Positions 48,429-55,847 of a DNA stretch of 64,000 nt are shown piece by piece. Origin of the DNA: M3007 sp046160625 (lineage in GTDB: Bacteria; Bacteroidota; Bacteroidia; Chitinophagales; Saprospiraceae). Position 1 is the stretch's first letter; each line of letters opens with the position of its first letter. Made by a program: the position numbers and the translations under genes. The notes below the pieces were generated by a model. It had not been told where the DNA came from and did no database searches. It was given only the letters and a program-made list of their open reading frames with translations. The stretch covers positions 57,758-121,757 of the forward strand of contig JBJXGZ010000145.1 of the NCBI GenBank assembly GCA_046160625.1. Reading direction: 5' to 3'.

Positions 48429-49913
48429 TCATCCGTGCAATCCATGTGTCACACGATTTCTTATTTCCAACCAATAAACAAGCCCGAAAAACATAGCGAA
48501 CAGTATCACACGACCAGTCCAAACCGCAGCTAACGGCAGCATCGGCGTCAGCCAACTGCTCAATGCCCAAAGCACGAGTGCGATGATTGGATATAAAGCC
48601 ATCCGGCTCAATGGGTATGGCACCGGGTAATGTTTTTGCCCCGTGAACCACGTCGCCCAACTCATAAAAGCATAACAGATCAGGGTAACCCATGCCGCAC
48701 CGTAGTATCCGAAACGAGGGATGAGAAAAAGATTTAGCAAAATGGTGATGACTGCTCCTCCAATAGAAATCCAGGCGCCTAAACCCGTACGGTCTTTTAA
48801 TCGGTACCATACAGAGAAGTTGTAATAAACACCTAATAAAAGATTGGCGCACAGCAAGATAGGCACCACATGAAGTCCGCTGTGGAATTTTTCGTCTATA
48901 AAATGTTTGACCAAATCCAGGAAAAGCAAGATCCCCACCATCCCTGCTGCTCCCGCAATGGTGAACCATTTTGTAACCTCGGCCTGCGTTCGCAAGGCGT
49001 CTTTGTCCTGTGCATGTCGGAAGAAAAAAGGCTCAGCTGCATAGCGGTAAGCCTGGGTAAAAAGGGTGATGAGCGCAGCCAGTTTGTAGTTAGCTCCAAA
49101 AATGCCTACCTGCCCCAGATTTTCCTCCGGAGTGCCGGGCAGCATGTATTTAAGCATCGCCCGGCTGAACATTTCGTCTACAATTCCAGCCAGACCCACC
49201 ACGATGAGCGGCGCAGCATAGACCAGCATTTTTTTCCATAAAATTTTGTCGAAACCGGCTCGAATTGCCTGAAACTGTGGCAACAACAACAACAACGTGA
49301 TCGCGCTGGCAATCAAATTCGAGAGGAAAATATAGGCCACGCCCTGTCCGGGTTGCCAAACTGCATGTACCCATTCCACCCCATTTTCGGCGGCCCAGGG
49401 ACAAAAGACCAGCCAAAAAAGGTTCATCGTGATATTCACTGCTATGTTGCAAAGCCGAACGAAAACGAACCTACGCGGACGTTGTTCCAGACGCAAACGC
49501 GCAAACGGCAATTCTGCCAGACAGTCGAAAGCAAGTATCAGGGCGAACCAACGCACGTATTCAGGGTGCTGTGGGTATTGCAATGCATCTGCAATCGGTT
49601 GTGCAAAAACCAGCAAGATGGCAGCAATAATGGCCGTGCTGCCAAAAAGCGAGAGCATCCCTGTGGAATAGGCTTTGTCGCGGTCTTCAATGGGCGTTCC
49701 GAAGCGAAAAAACGCCGATTCCATGCGATAGGAGAAAAAAACCATCAGGAAAGCCGAGGTGGCGTATAAGTCGGTAACCGCGCCATAATCACTGGTCGTT
49801 TCAAGCAGCCGTGTGTGCAGCGGCACGAGCAGCATCATATTCAATAGCCGTCCGGCAATACTGCTTAAACCATATAAAGCGGTTTCTCCTGCGAGCTTTT
49901 TTATCAAAGACAT
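48429..49913 (-). CDS. Polysaccharide flippase (Wzx/MATE-like, MVF superfamily)
   Basis: About 494 residues from MSLIKKLAGETALYGLSS (49913). It has 12-14 hydrophobic segments and the family start (LAGETALYGLSSIAGRLLNMMLLVPLHTRLL), including TSDYGAVTDLYATSAFLMVFFSYRMESAFFRFG. It should flip lipid-linked glycan precursors across the inner membrane. The chosen start is nearly leaderless: a TAACTTTG -7 element ends only six bases before the ATG on the minus strand. Twenty extra codons are open upstream but lie on the promoter. No other glycan genes adjoin it. Confidence 0.87.
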   Translation of the reverse strand: MSLIKKLAGETALYGLSSIAGRLLNMMLLVPLHTRLLETTSDYGAVTDLYATSAFLMVFFSYRMESAFFRFGTPIEDRDKAYSTGMLSLFGSTAIIAAILLVFAQPIADALQYPQHPEYVRWFALILAFDCLAELPFARLRLEQRPRRFVFVRLCNIAVNITMNLFWLVFCPWAAENGVEWVHAVWQPGQGVAYIFLSNLIASAITLLLLLPQFQAIRAGFDKILWKKMLVYAAPLIVVGLAGIVDEMFSRAMLKYMLPGTPEENLGQVGIFGANYKLAALITLFTQAYRYAAEPFFFRHAQDKDALRTQAEVTKWFTIAGAAGMVGILLFLDLVKHFIDEKFHSGLHVVPILLCANLLLGVYYNFSVWYRLKDRTGLGAWISIGGAVITILLNLFLIPRFGYYGAAWVTLICYAFMSWATWFTGQKHYPVPYPLSRMALYPIIALVLWALSSWLTPMLPLAAVWTGRVILFAMFFGLVYWLEIRNRVTHGLHG

Positions 49914-49918
49914 TGCCG

Positions 49919-49952
49919 CAAAGTTAGAAGGGGTCACACCCTTTTTTACAAA
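49919..49952 (-). promoter_or_regulatory. Promoter of the flippase gene
   Basis: On the minus strand, TTTG (49949-49952), 22 nt, then TAACTTTG (49919-49926) fit the Bacteroidota promoter. The -7 element ends six bases before the ATG at 49913, so the transcript should have almost no leader. The -33 element lies within the T-run of the terminator at 49950-49990. Confidence 0.6.
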
Positions 49953-49990
49953 AAAATTTCCTCCGTCAGCCAAGTGCCGACGGAGGAAAT
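49950..49990 (-). terminator. Intrinsic terminator upstream of the flippase promoter
   Basis: Perfect 12-bp stem atttcctccgtc (49956-49967) / gacggaggaaat (49979-49990), with a run of T after it on the minus strand. It would stop transcription from the nfu direction just before the flippase promoter. Confidence 0.78.
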
Positions 49991-50028
49991 CAATAAATAA
50001 TTAGCAGTAAAATCTAGGAAAATTAGTC

Positions 50029-50190
50029 TTTTTTGATTGACGAATGACGATTATCCCGAGTGTTCGGGATTGAAGTGATGGGCGATTTTAGAATTTATGA
50101 TGGATGATTGGGGGAACATCGGCAATCGAAAATCAAACCTCTACATCAATCCCGAACACTCGGGATAATCGTCATTCGTCAATCAAAAAA
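50029..50190. repeat. Perfect 45-bp inverted repeat with nested palindromes
   Basis: Arms 50029-50073 and 50146-50190 are exact reverse complements over 45 bp; the loop is 72 nt. Each arm contains atcccgagtgttcgggat, itself a palindrome, so the arms can also fold alone. It lies between nfu (stop 56 nt to the right) and the flippase gene; with the terminator and promoter it accounts for the 333-bp gap. Confidence 0.95.
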
Positions 50191-50246
50191 ATCTGCAATT
50201 CGTGAATATTACTTCTTAAAATTCATGCATCTGCTCTGTGGGGAGA

Positions 50247-50855
50247 TCACTCCATCTCCTGCACCACCTCTTCCACCTCCGGGATCATACGTTTCAGCAT
50301 CCCTTCAATGCCTGCCTTAAGCGTAACGGAAGAAGAAGGGCATCCGCTGCAAGAACCCTGCATGGTGACGTAGACTTTGCCCGCCTCAAATGCTTTGAAT
50401 TCGATGTTCCCACCGTCCATTTCGACCGCAGGTTTTACGTAGGTGTCAATTAATTCTTTCACCCTTTTGGCAATCTCCCCGCCTTCACCGCTGAACTGTA
50501 CGGCATTGCTGGTGGCCAGCACTTTTTCCATATATTCAGCAAAACCATCCCGGATGATTGCGCCGTCCTTTTCGATATAATCTTTGATGAACTCTTTGAT
50601 TTTCAGCATGATGTCTGCCCATTCGTAGTTCATCTCCTTCGTCACTGTCACATAATTGTTGTTGAAATAGACGGTTTTGATGTAGGGCAGCTCCATCAGA
50701 CTATGCGCCATAGGGCTCCATTCTGCTGCCAATTCCTTGTCTTTGAAGTCCGCAATGCCTCGGAAAAGCATCCGGTTGGTCACATATTTCAGTGCCTCTG
50801 GGTTAGGCGTTTGTTCCGTGTAAAGCATCACGGGGCTTTTGGTGATCGTATCCAT
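50247..50855 (-). CDS. nfu: NifU-like Fe-S scaffold protein (Nfu)
   Basis: A 202-residue protein with the two-domain Nfu layout. The N-terminal Scaffold_NfuN domain (about 10-95, YTEQTPNPEALKYVTNRML ... PMAHSLMELPYIKTVYFNNNYVTVTK) and the C-terminal NifU domain (about 125-200) with GSCSGCPSSSVTLKAGIE are both clear. Cys 169 and Cys 172 bind the cluster. It transfers Fe-S clusters to apo-proteins in the cytosol. It diverges from a lipoprotein gene, with a perfect 26-bp inverted repeat 11 nt from its start codon. Confidence 0.94.
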   Translation of the reverse strand: MDTITKSPVMLYTEQTPNPEALKYVTNRMLFRGIADFKDKELAAEWSPMAHSLMELPYIKTVYFNNNYVTVTKEMNYEWADIMLKIKEFIKDYIEKDGAIIRDGFAEYMEKVLATSNAVQFSGEGGEIAKRVKELIDTYVKPAVEMDGGNIEFKAFEAGKVYVTMQGSCSGCPSSSVTLKAGIEGMLKRMIPEVEEVVQEME

Positions 50856-50866
50856 CGAGAGAGTGT

Positions 50867-50946
50867 TGTACCCCGGAACGCTGTTCCGGGGAAGATGCTT
50901 GTTGACAATTTCAGTTTATTTCCCCGGAACAGCGTTCCGGGGTACA
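50867..50946. repeat. Perfect 26-bp inverted repeat with self-palindromic arms
   Basis: Arms 50867-50892 and 50921-50946 (gtaccccggaacgctgttcc...) are exact reverse complements, and each arm is nearly self-complementary. It is the same element as 18792-18848. It lies in a divergent gap between nfu and the lipoprotein gene, unlike the word-type hairpins, which avoid such gaps. Confidence 0.92.
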
Positions 50947-51057
50947 CAGCGGCAAAAATAACAAAACGGGGCTTGAATGGTTTCGAAAAACATAGATCAT
51001 GCAATTGGAAACCCAAATATCCGTTTTGGGGCATTCATTTCAAACACATATCCGCAC

Positions 51058-51975
51058 ATGAGAAACTACACATTGCTCCTTTTGTTTGCCGCGCTTTTTC
51101 TTTTTTCCAACTGTAAAAAAGAAACTTCTGAAGACGGCACGAATCTCCAGTTCAAATTCAAATTTGATGCCAGTCAGGCGCGGCTCAACAACATCGGACA
51201 ACCAGCGCCCATACCCGCCGGCAATGCTGCTCAAACACCCGAATTCAATGAAATGAGCGTCCATTACATTGAATTAGCTCCTTCCGCATTCACCTTGCTG
51301 GGTGCTGGAGCCATCGTGTACAAAGGCGAAGAAACCGCTAAGGGTGGAGAAACCGCCGTAGATTTTGACAAAGTTGCGAAAGGCGGCGATGGGCAGGTTT
51401 TTACCAAAATTAACCTGAAAAATGTGCCTCCCGGCACTTATGAATGGGTTCGTGCAAGCGTAACCTACCAAAATTATGATGTGCGTTTCAATATCAATAA
51501 CCTCCCGATTATCGGAAATTTGCCCCAGCAAAAAGGCACGGTGGCCTCCTTTGTCGGATTCAACACATACATCAGCAGCATCACACCGCGCAGCAAAACG
51601 CTGACCGTGAACGACGACAAAAAACAGGGTTTTTGGGCTTTTGAGACCAATCTCGCCCCGCCTTACGATACTTACAATCAAGTCTCTTCCGGCGAAGCAC
51701 CTGCTGGCGCGACGACGGTAGTGAACCCGCTTTTCCTAAGCAGTCCCATTCCTCCAGAGTCTTGTGTGGTGACCGGAAAATTTGACACGCCGCTTGTGGT
51801 AACGGGAGACGAAACCGAGGACCTAACGGTAACTCTTTCGTTCTCTGTGAATCAGAGTTTTGAATGGATCGACGACAACGCAAATGGCCAGTTGGATTTT
51901 TATGGCGATGGAGTGACCCCTTCTGAAAAGATCGTGGATATGGGCTTGAGAGGTTTGTTGCCGAAGTGGGAGTAA
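51058..51975 (+). CDS. Lipoprotein of unknown function with an EF-hand-like loop
   Basis: About 305 residues from MRNYTLLLLF (51058). The lipoprotein signal ends LFLFSNC. The mature part looks beta-rich (LQFKFKFDASQARLN; VHYIELAPSAFTLLGAGAIVYKGEET; VPPGTYEWVRASVTYQNYDVRFNINN). Near the C-terminus, DDNANGQLDFYGDG looks like a calcium-binding acidic loop. I do not recognise a catalytic motif; MbnP-like copper proteins share the general style but not clear motifs. It is probably outer-membrane or periplasmic. No operon partner. Confidence 0.65.
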   Translation: MRNYTLLLLFAALFLFSNCKKETSEDGTNLQFKFKFDASQARLNNIGQPAPIPAGNAAQTPEFNEMSVHYIELAPSAFTLLGAGAIVYKGEETAKGGETAVDFDKVAKGGDGQVFTKINLKNVPPGTYEWVRASVTYQNYDVRFNINNLPIIGNLPQQKGTVASFVGFNTYISSITPRSKTLTVNDDKKQGFWAFETNLAPPYDTYNQVSSGEAPAGATTVVNPLFLSSPIPPESCVVTGKFDTPLVVTGDETEDLTVTLSFSVNQSFEWIDDNANGQLDFYGDGVTPSEKIVDMGLRGLLPKWE

Positions 51976-52004
51976 ATCAATTAATAGCCTCCCTTGAAGT
52001 GAGA

Positions 52005-52037
52005 ATTAATAGTCTCACTTGAAGTGAGACTATTAAT
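52005..52037. repeat. Short perfect hairpin, 16-bp arms
   Basis: attaatagtctcactt and its complement meet with a 1-nt centre. A degenerate copy of the word (ttaatagcctcccttgaagtg) precedes it at about 51981. It lies 30 nt after the lipoprotein stop codon. Confidence 0.85.
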
Positions 52038-52063
52038 ATCCTGGTTGGAACAAAAAGAATTTT

Positions 52064-52102
52064 TGAGGGGTTTTTTGAGCATTTGCCTCCGAAAACCCCT
52101 CA
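52064..52102. repeat. Inverted repeat tgaggggtttt / aaaacccctca
   Basis: Perfect 11-bp arms with a 17-nt loop upstream of proS. A CATCTTTG close to the -7 consensus overlaps its right edge (52101-52108), so it could be a regulatory structure of the proS promoter. Confidence 0.6.
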
Positions 52103-52117
52103 TCTTTGCGCCCCTTT

Positions 52118-52144
52118 ACCCGCCGAAGCTTTAGCGAAGGCGGG
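52118..52144. repeat. Dispersed palindromic repeat, intact form
   Basis: acccgccgaagctttagcg followed by aaggcggg, the clearest copy of the family also found in pbpC (1806), 12048, 17748, 17784 and 20088. It lies between the lipoprotein gene and proS. Confidence 0.78.
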
Positions 52145-52221
52145 CATTACTTTTACCCTCCAAAGCATTAATGCAGGCGCCTATCACTTTATCGCTCCAT
52201 CACTTTATCACTTCATAAATA

Positions 52222-53691
52222 ATGGCAAAAGAAATAACACCCCGCTCCGAAGACTACTCCCAGTGGTACCTGGATATTGTGCAAAAAGCCCGTTTGGCCG
52301 ACAACTCGCCTGTGCGTGGCTGCATGGTCATCAAGCCACACGGCTATGGTATTTGGGAAAAAATGCGCGACCAATTGGATCTTATGTTCAAAGAAACAGG
52401 CCACGTCAATGCCTATTTCCCGCTGTTTGTGCCAAAAAGTCTTTTTGAAGCAGAGGAAAAAAACGCCGAGGGTTTTGCCAAAGAATGCGCCGTGGTGACC
52501 CATTATCGCCTCAAAAACGACCCCAACAGACCCGGCAAACTCATGGTGGACCCGGAAGCAAAACTGGAGGAGGAACTCATCGTGCGCCCAACCTCTGAGG
52601 CCATCATCTGGAATACCTACCGCGACTGGATTCAAAGCTATCGCGACCTGCCCATTCTAATAAACCAGTGGGCCAATGTGGTACGCTGGGAAATGCGCAC
52701 CCGTCCCTTCCTCCGCACTGCAGAGTTTCTCTGGCAGGAAGGTCATACTGCCCACGTTTCGGCTGAAGAGGCTGTAAAAGAAACCCTTTTGATCCTGGAT
52801 GTGTATGCCAAATTCGCCGAAGAGTGGATGGCCATGCCTGTCATTAAGGGGGTAAAATCCGCCAACGAACGCTTTGCCGGGGCCGATGATACCTATACGA
52901 TTGAAGCGTTGATGCAAGATGGAAAGGCTTTGCAGGCGGGCACTTCTCATTTTCTGGGGCAAAATTTTGCCAAGGCGTTCAATGTTCAGTTTTTGAACAA
53001 AGAAAACCAGCAGGAATTTGTGTGGGCTACCTCATGGGGCGTTTCTACGCGCCTTATCGGTGGACTTATCATGACGCACTCCGACGACGATGGCCTGATC
53101 ATCCCGCCAAAAATTGCGCCCACACAGGTGGTTATTATTCCCATTCCAAAACCTTCTGAGGAATTGACCGTCGTGGCCGAAAAAATCGCAGCCGAGCTCA
53201 AAGCGAAGGGTATCCGTGTCAAAATTGACAACGATGATCAGAACCGCCCTGGCTTCAAATTCGCTGAGTATGAGATGATTGGCATCCCCGTGCGTCTCGG
53301 TCTTGGTCAACGCGACCTCGCATCAGGTCAGGTTGAGGTTGCACGGCGTGACACAAAAGAGAAATCAAATGTGCCACTCGATACCATCGCAGACCATATT
53401 GCGAGCCTGCTCGACGAGATACAGTCCAACTTGTTCAACCGAGCCAAGGCTTATCGCGACGAGCACATCACGCGGGTAGATACCTGGGAAGAATTGGTGG
53501 ATGTGGTGGATAATAAGGGTGGCTTCGCATACGCACACTGGGACGGAACCACCGAGACCGAGGAGGATATCAAAGCCCAAACAAAAGCGACCATTCGTTG
53601 CATCCCGCTTGGCTGGCCGGATGAGGCGGGGAAGTGTATAAGGACGGGTAAGCCTAGCGAGCGGAGGGTACTGTTTGCGAAGGCGTATTGA
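52222..53691 (+). CDS. proS: Prolyl-tRNA synthetase, archaeal/eukaryotic-type (ProS type 3)
   Basis: A 489-residue class II synthetase without the bacterial insertion domain, so of the short archaeal-like class found in Bacteroidota. Motifs: SQWYLDIVQKARLADNSPVRGCMVIKPHGYGIWEKM; LIVRPTSEAIIWNTYRDWIQSYRDLPILINQWANVVRWEMRTRPFLRTAEFLWQEGHTAH (motif 2); SWGVSTRLIGGLIMTHSDDDGL (motif 3). The anticodon domain and a zinc-region-like C-terminal extension follow. It attaches Pro to tRNA-Pro. A hairpin starts five bases after the stop. Confidence 0.95.
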   Translation: MAKEITPRSEDYSQWYLDIVQKARLADNSPVRGCMVIKPHGYGIWEKMRDQLDLMFKETGHVNAYFPLFVPKSLFEAEEKNAEGFAKECAVVTHYRLKNDPNRPGKLMVDPEAKLEEELIVRPTSEAIIWNTYRDWIQSYRDLPILINQWANVVRWEMRTRPFLRTAEFLWQEGHTAHVSAEEAVKETLLILDVYAKFAEEWMAMPVIKGVKSANERFAGADDTYTIEALMQDGKALQAGTSHFLGQNFAKAFNVQFLNKENQQEFVWATSWGVSTRLIGGLIMTHSDDDGLIIPPKIAPTQVVIIPIPKPSEELTVVAEKIAAELKAKGIRVKIDNDDQNRPGFKFAEYEMIGIPVRLGLGQRDLASGQVEVARRDTKEKSNVPLDTIADHIASLLDEIQSNLFNRAKAYRDEHITRVDTWEELVDVVDNKGGFAYAHWDGTTETEEDIKAQTKATIRCIPLGWPDEAGKCIRTGKPSERRVLFAKAY

Positions 53692-53696
53692 TTTGA

Positions 53697-53805
53697 GATT
53701 TACGATTACATGATTTACGATTTTAGATGTACAGCGATCACAGGGAATTTCGCGCTGGCGCCAGACATCTAAAATCGTAAATCATGTAATTGTAAATCGT
53801 AAATC
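53697..53805. repeat. Inverted repeat, 34-bp arms, 'gatttacgattacat' words
   Basis: 53697-53730 pairs with 53765-53798 with one mismatch; an additional gtaaatc word reaches 53805. The loop is 34 nt. It fills the gap between convergent proS and the S8 peptidase gene and overlaps the TGA stop of the latter (53804-53806). Confidence 0.93.
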
Positions 53806-55606
53806 AACCCCTTTTCACCAACTTCCCGCTGGCCACCCCATTTCCGCTTTTTAATTTCCAGAAATACACGCCAACAGGTTGATTTTCAAAAGGAACCCGC
53901 AGGGTTTCCTGATTTTGCGCGAGCCATTTTTTAGCAAAAACCTGCTTGCCTTCAGCGTTGAAAATTTCTAAAAACGTTTCTCCCGAAAGATTTTCAAAAG
54001 TAAAAACCACTACATCTTGTATTGGGTTGGGCGATACCATTGCTGCCGGCAGCACCGGCGAATTTGTACCAACTGGCGGCTGCCACTGAAGCGCAGCTTG
54101 TACCGCACCCAGCGCATCCACCCGACCCCAGCCATAGGCATGGTTTGGTCGCGCAATACCGGAACTCGCACCACAATCCAAAGTATCGGCGAAGTAAATG
54201 GCTGTTTGTTCCACAATGTCTTCAATATCATCCACATGACCCGCCAGAGCAGGATTGGCCGAAAGCACAAGGGCCACCAGCCCGACCACATGCGGGCCAG
54301 CCATGCTGGTGCCGCTGAAATTGGCATAATTCCCCCCTAGAACGCAGGAGCGCACATCTTGGCCGGGAGCGCTAACATTTGGCTTCATGCGGTTACTCCC
54401 ATCTACCAAAACTGGACCTCTGCTGCTGAAACCTGAGATAAAATCATCAGAGCGAGTAGCCCCAACACTGAAACTTTCCTCGAAATAAGGGGGCGGGGTG
54501 GAGGTGGTAGAACAGCCTGGCCCGGAATTGCCATTACTCACCACCACTACTACACCGGAAGTTTTGAGGTTGATAACCGCCGTACGCAGCAATTCGTTGA
54601 CTGTCATATCTGTACAGCCCTCTTCCACCGCACAGTACCAGGAATTGTTGATGACGTGTGGCGCGCGGTCAGGGTCAGGATTTTGGCCCCCCAAATCGGT
54701 GGGCGCGAGAAACCATTGGAAGCACTCAATGTAGCTCGAAGGTTTGCCCCAGCCGCGTTCCATATTGCGGCAAGCGATCCAACGCGCTTCCGGAGCCACC
54801 CCAATTTGGTTGCCCTGGCTGTCGTCACCAGTCATGGTTCCCATGGTATGCGTTCCATGACTGTGATCGTCGCAGGGAACGGGCGAATCGAGCCCACAAG
54901 GGTTGATTCCAGGGTTTCCAAGTGTATCATAGTTCAGCGGGCTGAAATCATGGATGGCATCATGCCAATTGTAATGATGCTGACTGGAGGCTACATCACC
55001 CGTCCAACCACGATATTTACCTTGAATGGCTGGGTGCGTCCAGTCAAAACCTGTGTCGCCACCACCAACCGTAATGCCTTGTCCGGAGTAGCCCAACGCC
55101 CAGACTTCCGGGGCCTGAATTTTAGCGATGCCCCATTCGACGACCCCCCGATCAGCAGCAGGGTCTGAATTATGGTTGGCTTCCATCGGGTCTACAAATT
55201 TGACCCAAGGATCAGCAGTAATGGCTTCTATTTCAGAGAGTTCTGCCAACTTTCGAAGCAGAGGAGCATCGGCTTTTTCTATCGCCAGCGCGTTCACAAG
55301 GAAAAGCGTATTGGCTGAAAACCCGTTTTCGTTTAAAATTTTAAGCGCGTTTTGCTGGGATCGAGCGGCGGTTTCGTGCAAGCGGGCAAAGACGAACCGG
55401 GCTTTTTCGGATTTAGTTTTTAGGTTTTGGGCTGGGCGTAAATCGGCTTTTTCTTTAAAAACCAGCAGCACATCGGCAGATTCGCCACGATCTAAGCGGG
55501 CGCAGATTTCAGGGGCAATTTTGGTTGGCCAAGGCGCAGCGGGTGTTTGACTGAATAGATTGATTAAGAAGCTATTGAGCAGGAAAATCAGAAACAGTTT
55601 TTTCAT
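53804..55606 (-). CDS. Secreted subtilisin-like (S8) serine peptidase with T9SS sorting domain
   Basis: A 600-residue protein. The signal peptide ends LFSQT. An inhibitor-I9-like propeptide (about 20-140) is followed by the catalytic domain with Asp in GGGDTGFDWTHP (near 188), His in DDHSHGTHTMG (near 250) and Ser in FSGTSMAGPHV (near 431). Asn in NNSWYC stabilises the oxyanion. The last ~75 residues (AMVSPNPIQDVVVFTFENLSGETFLEIFNAEGKQVF ... GKLVKRG) are a type A T9SS sorting domain. It is probably a surface-bound or released protease acting in nutrient degradation. Confidence 0.93.
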   Translation of the reverse strand: MKKLFLIFLLNSFLINLFSQTPAAPWPTKIAPEICARLDRGESADVLLVFKEKADLRPAQNLKTKSEKARFVFARLHETAARSQQNALKILNENGFSANTLFLVNALAIEKADAPLLRKLAELSEIEAITADPWVKFVDPMEANHNSDPAADRGVVEWGIAKIQAPEVWALGYSGQGITVGGGDTGFDWTHPAIQGKYRGWTGDVASSQHHYNWHDAIHDFSPLNYDTLGNPGINPCGLDSPVPCDDHSHGTHTMGTMTGDDSQGNQIGVAPEARWIACRNMERGWGKPSSYIECFQWFLAPTDLGGQNPDPDRAPHVINNSWYCAVEEGCTDMTVNELLRTAVINLKTSGVVVVVSNGNSGPGCSTTSTPPPYFEESFSVGATRSDDFISGFSSRGPVLVDGSNRMKPNVSAPGQDVRSCVLGGNYANFSGTSMAGPHVVGLVALVLSANPALAGHVDDIEDIVEQTAIYFADTLDCGASSGIARPNHAYGWGRVDALGAVQAALQWQPPVGTNSPVLPAAMVSPNPIQDVVVFTFENLSGETFLEIFNAEGKQVFAKKWLAQNQETLRVPFENQPVGVYFWKLKSGNGVASGKLVKRG

Positions 55607-55738
55607 GAAATGTCTAAAAAAATTGAGCCCAAAAGTAGCCTAAGGTATTGGGTTGAACGTAGCGAAAACCCAATTTCGCTATTACCAGACGAGTTCTCCG
55701 TAGACGTTGAGTATACGATACCAAACACATGAACCCTC

Positions 55739-55833
55739 ATAGTTCGTATTAAACACATAGACACAATAGGACACAAAGGCGTGATTTCCAACACTATGTG
55801 TCCTATTGTGCCTATGTGTTTAATACGAACTAT
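55739..55833. repeat. Inverted repeat, 37-bp arms, 'acacatagacacaatagg' words
   Basis: Arms 55739-55775 and 55797-55833 pair with one mismatch; the loop is 21 nt. It lies 14 nt from the stop codon of the beta-helix/PA14 gene, in the gap before the S8 gene. Confidence 0.93.
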
Positions 55834-55847
55834 TTGTGTTTAGGCAC

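Noticed and set aside
48391..48969. Minus-strand frame of 192 codons overlapping the flippase gene
   Set aside because: Out-of-frame with the flippase, which has consistent membrane topology through this region.
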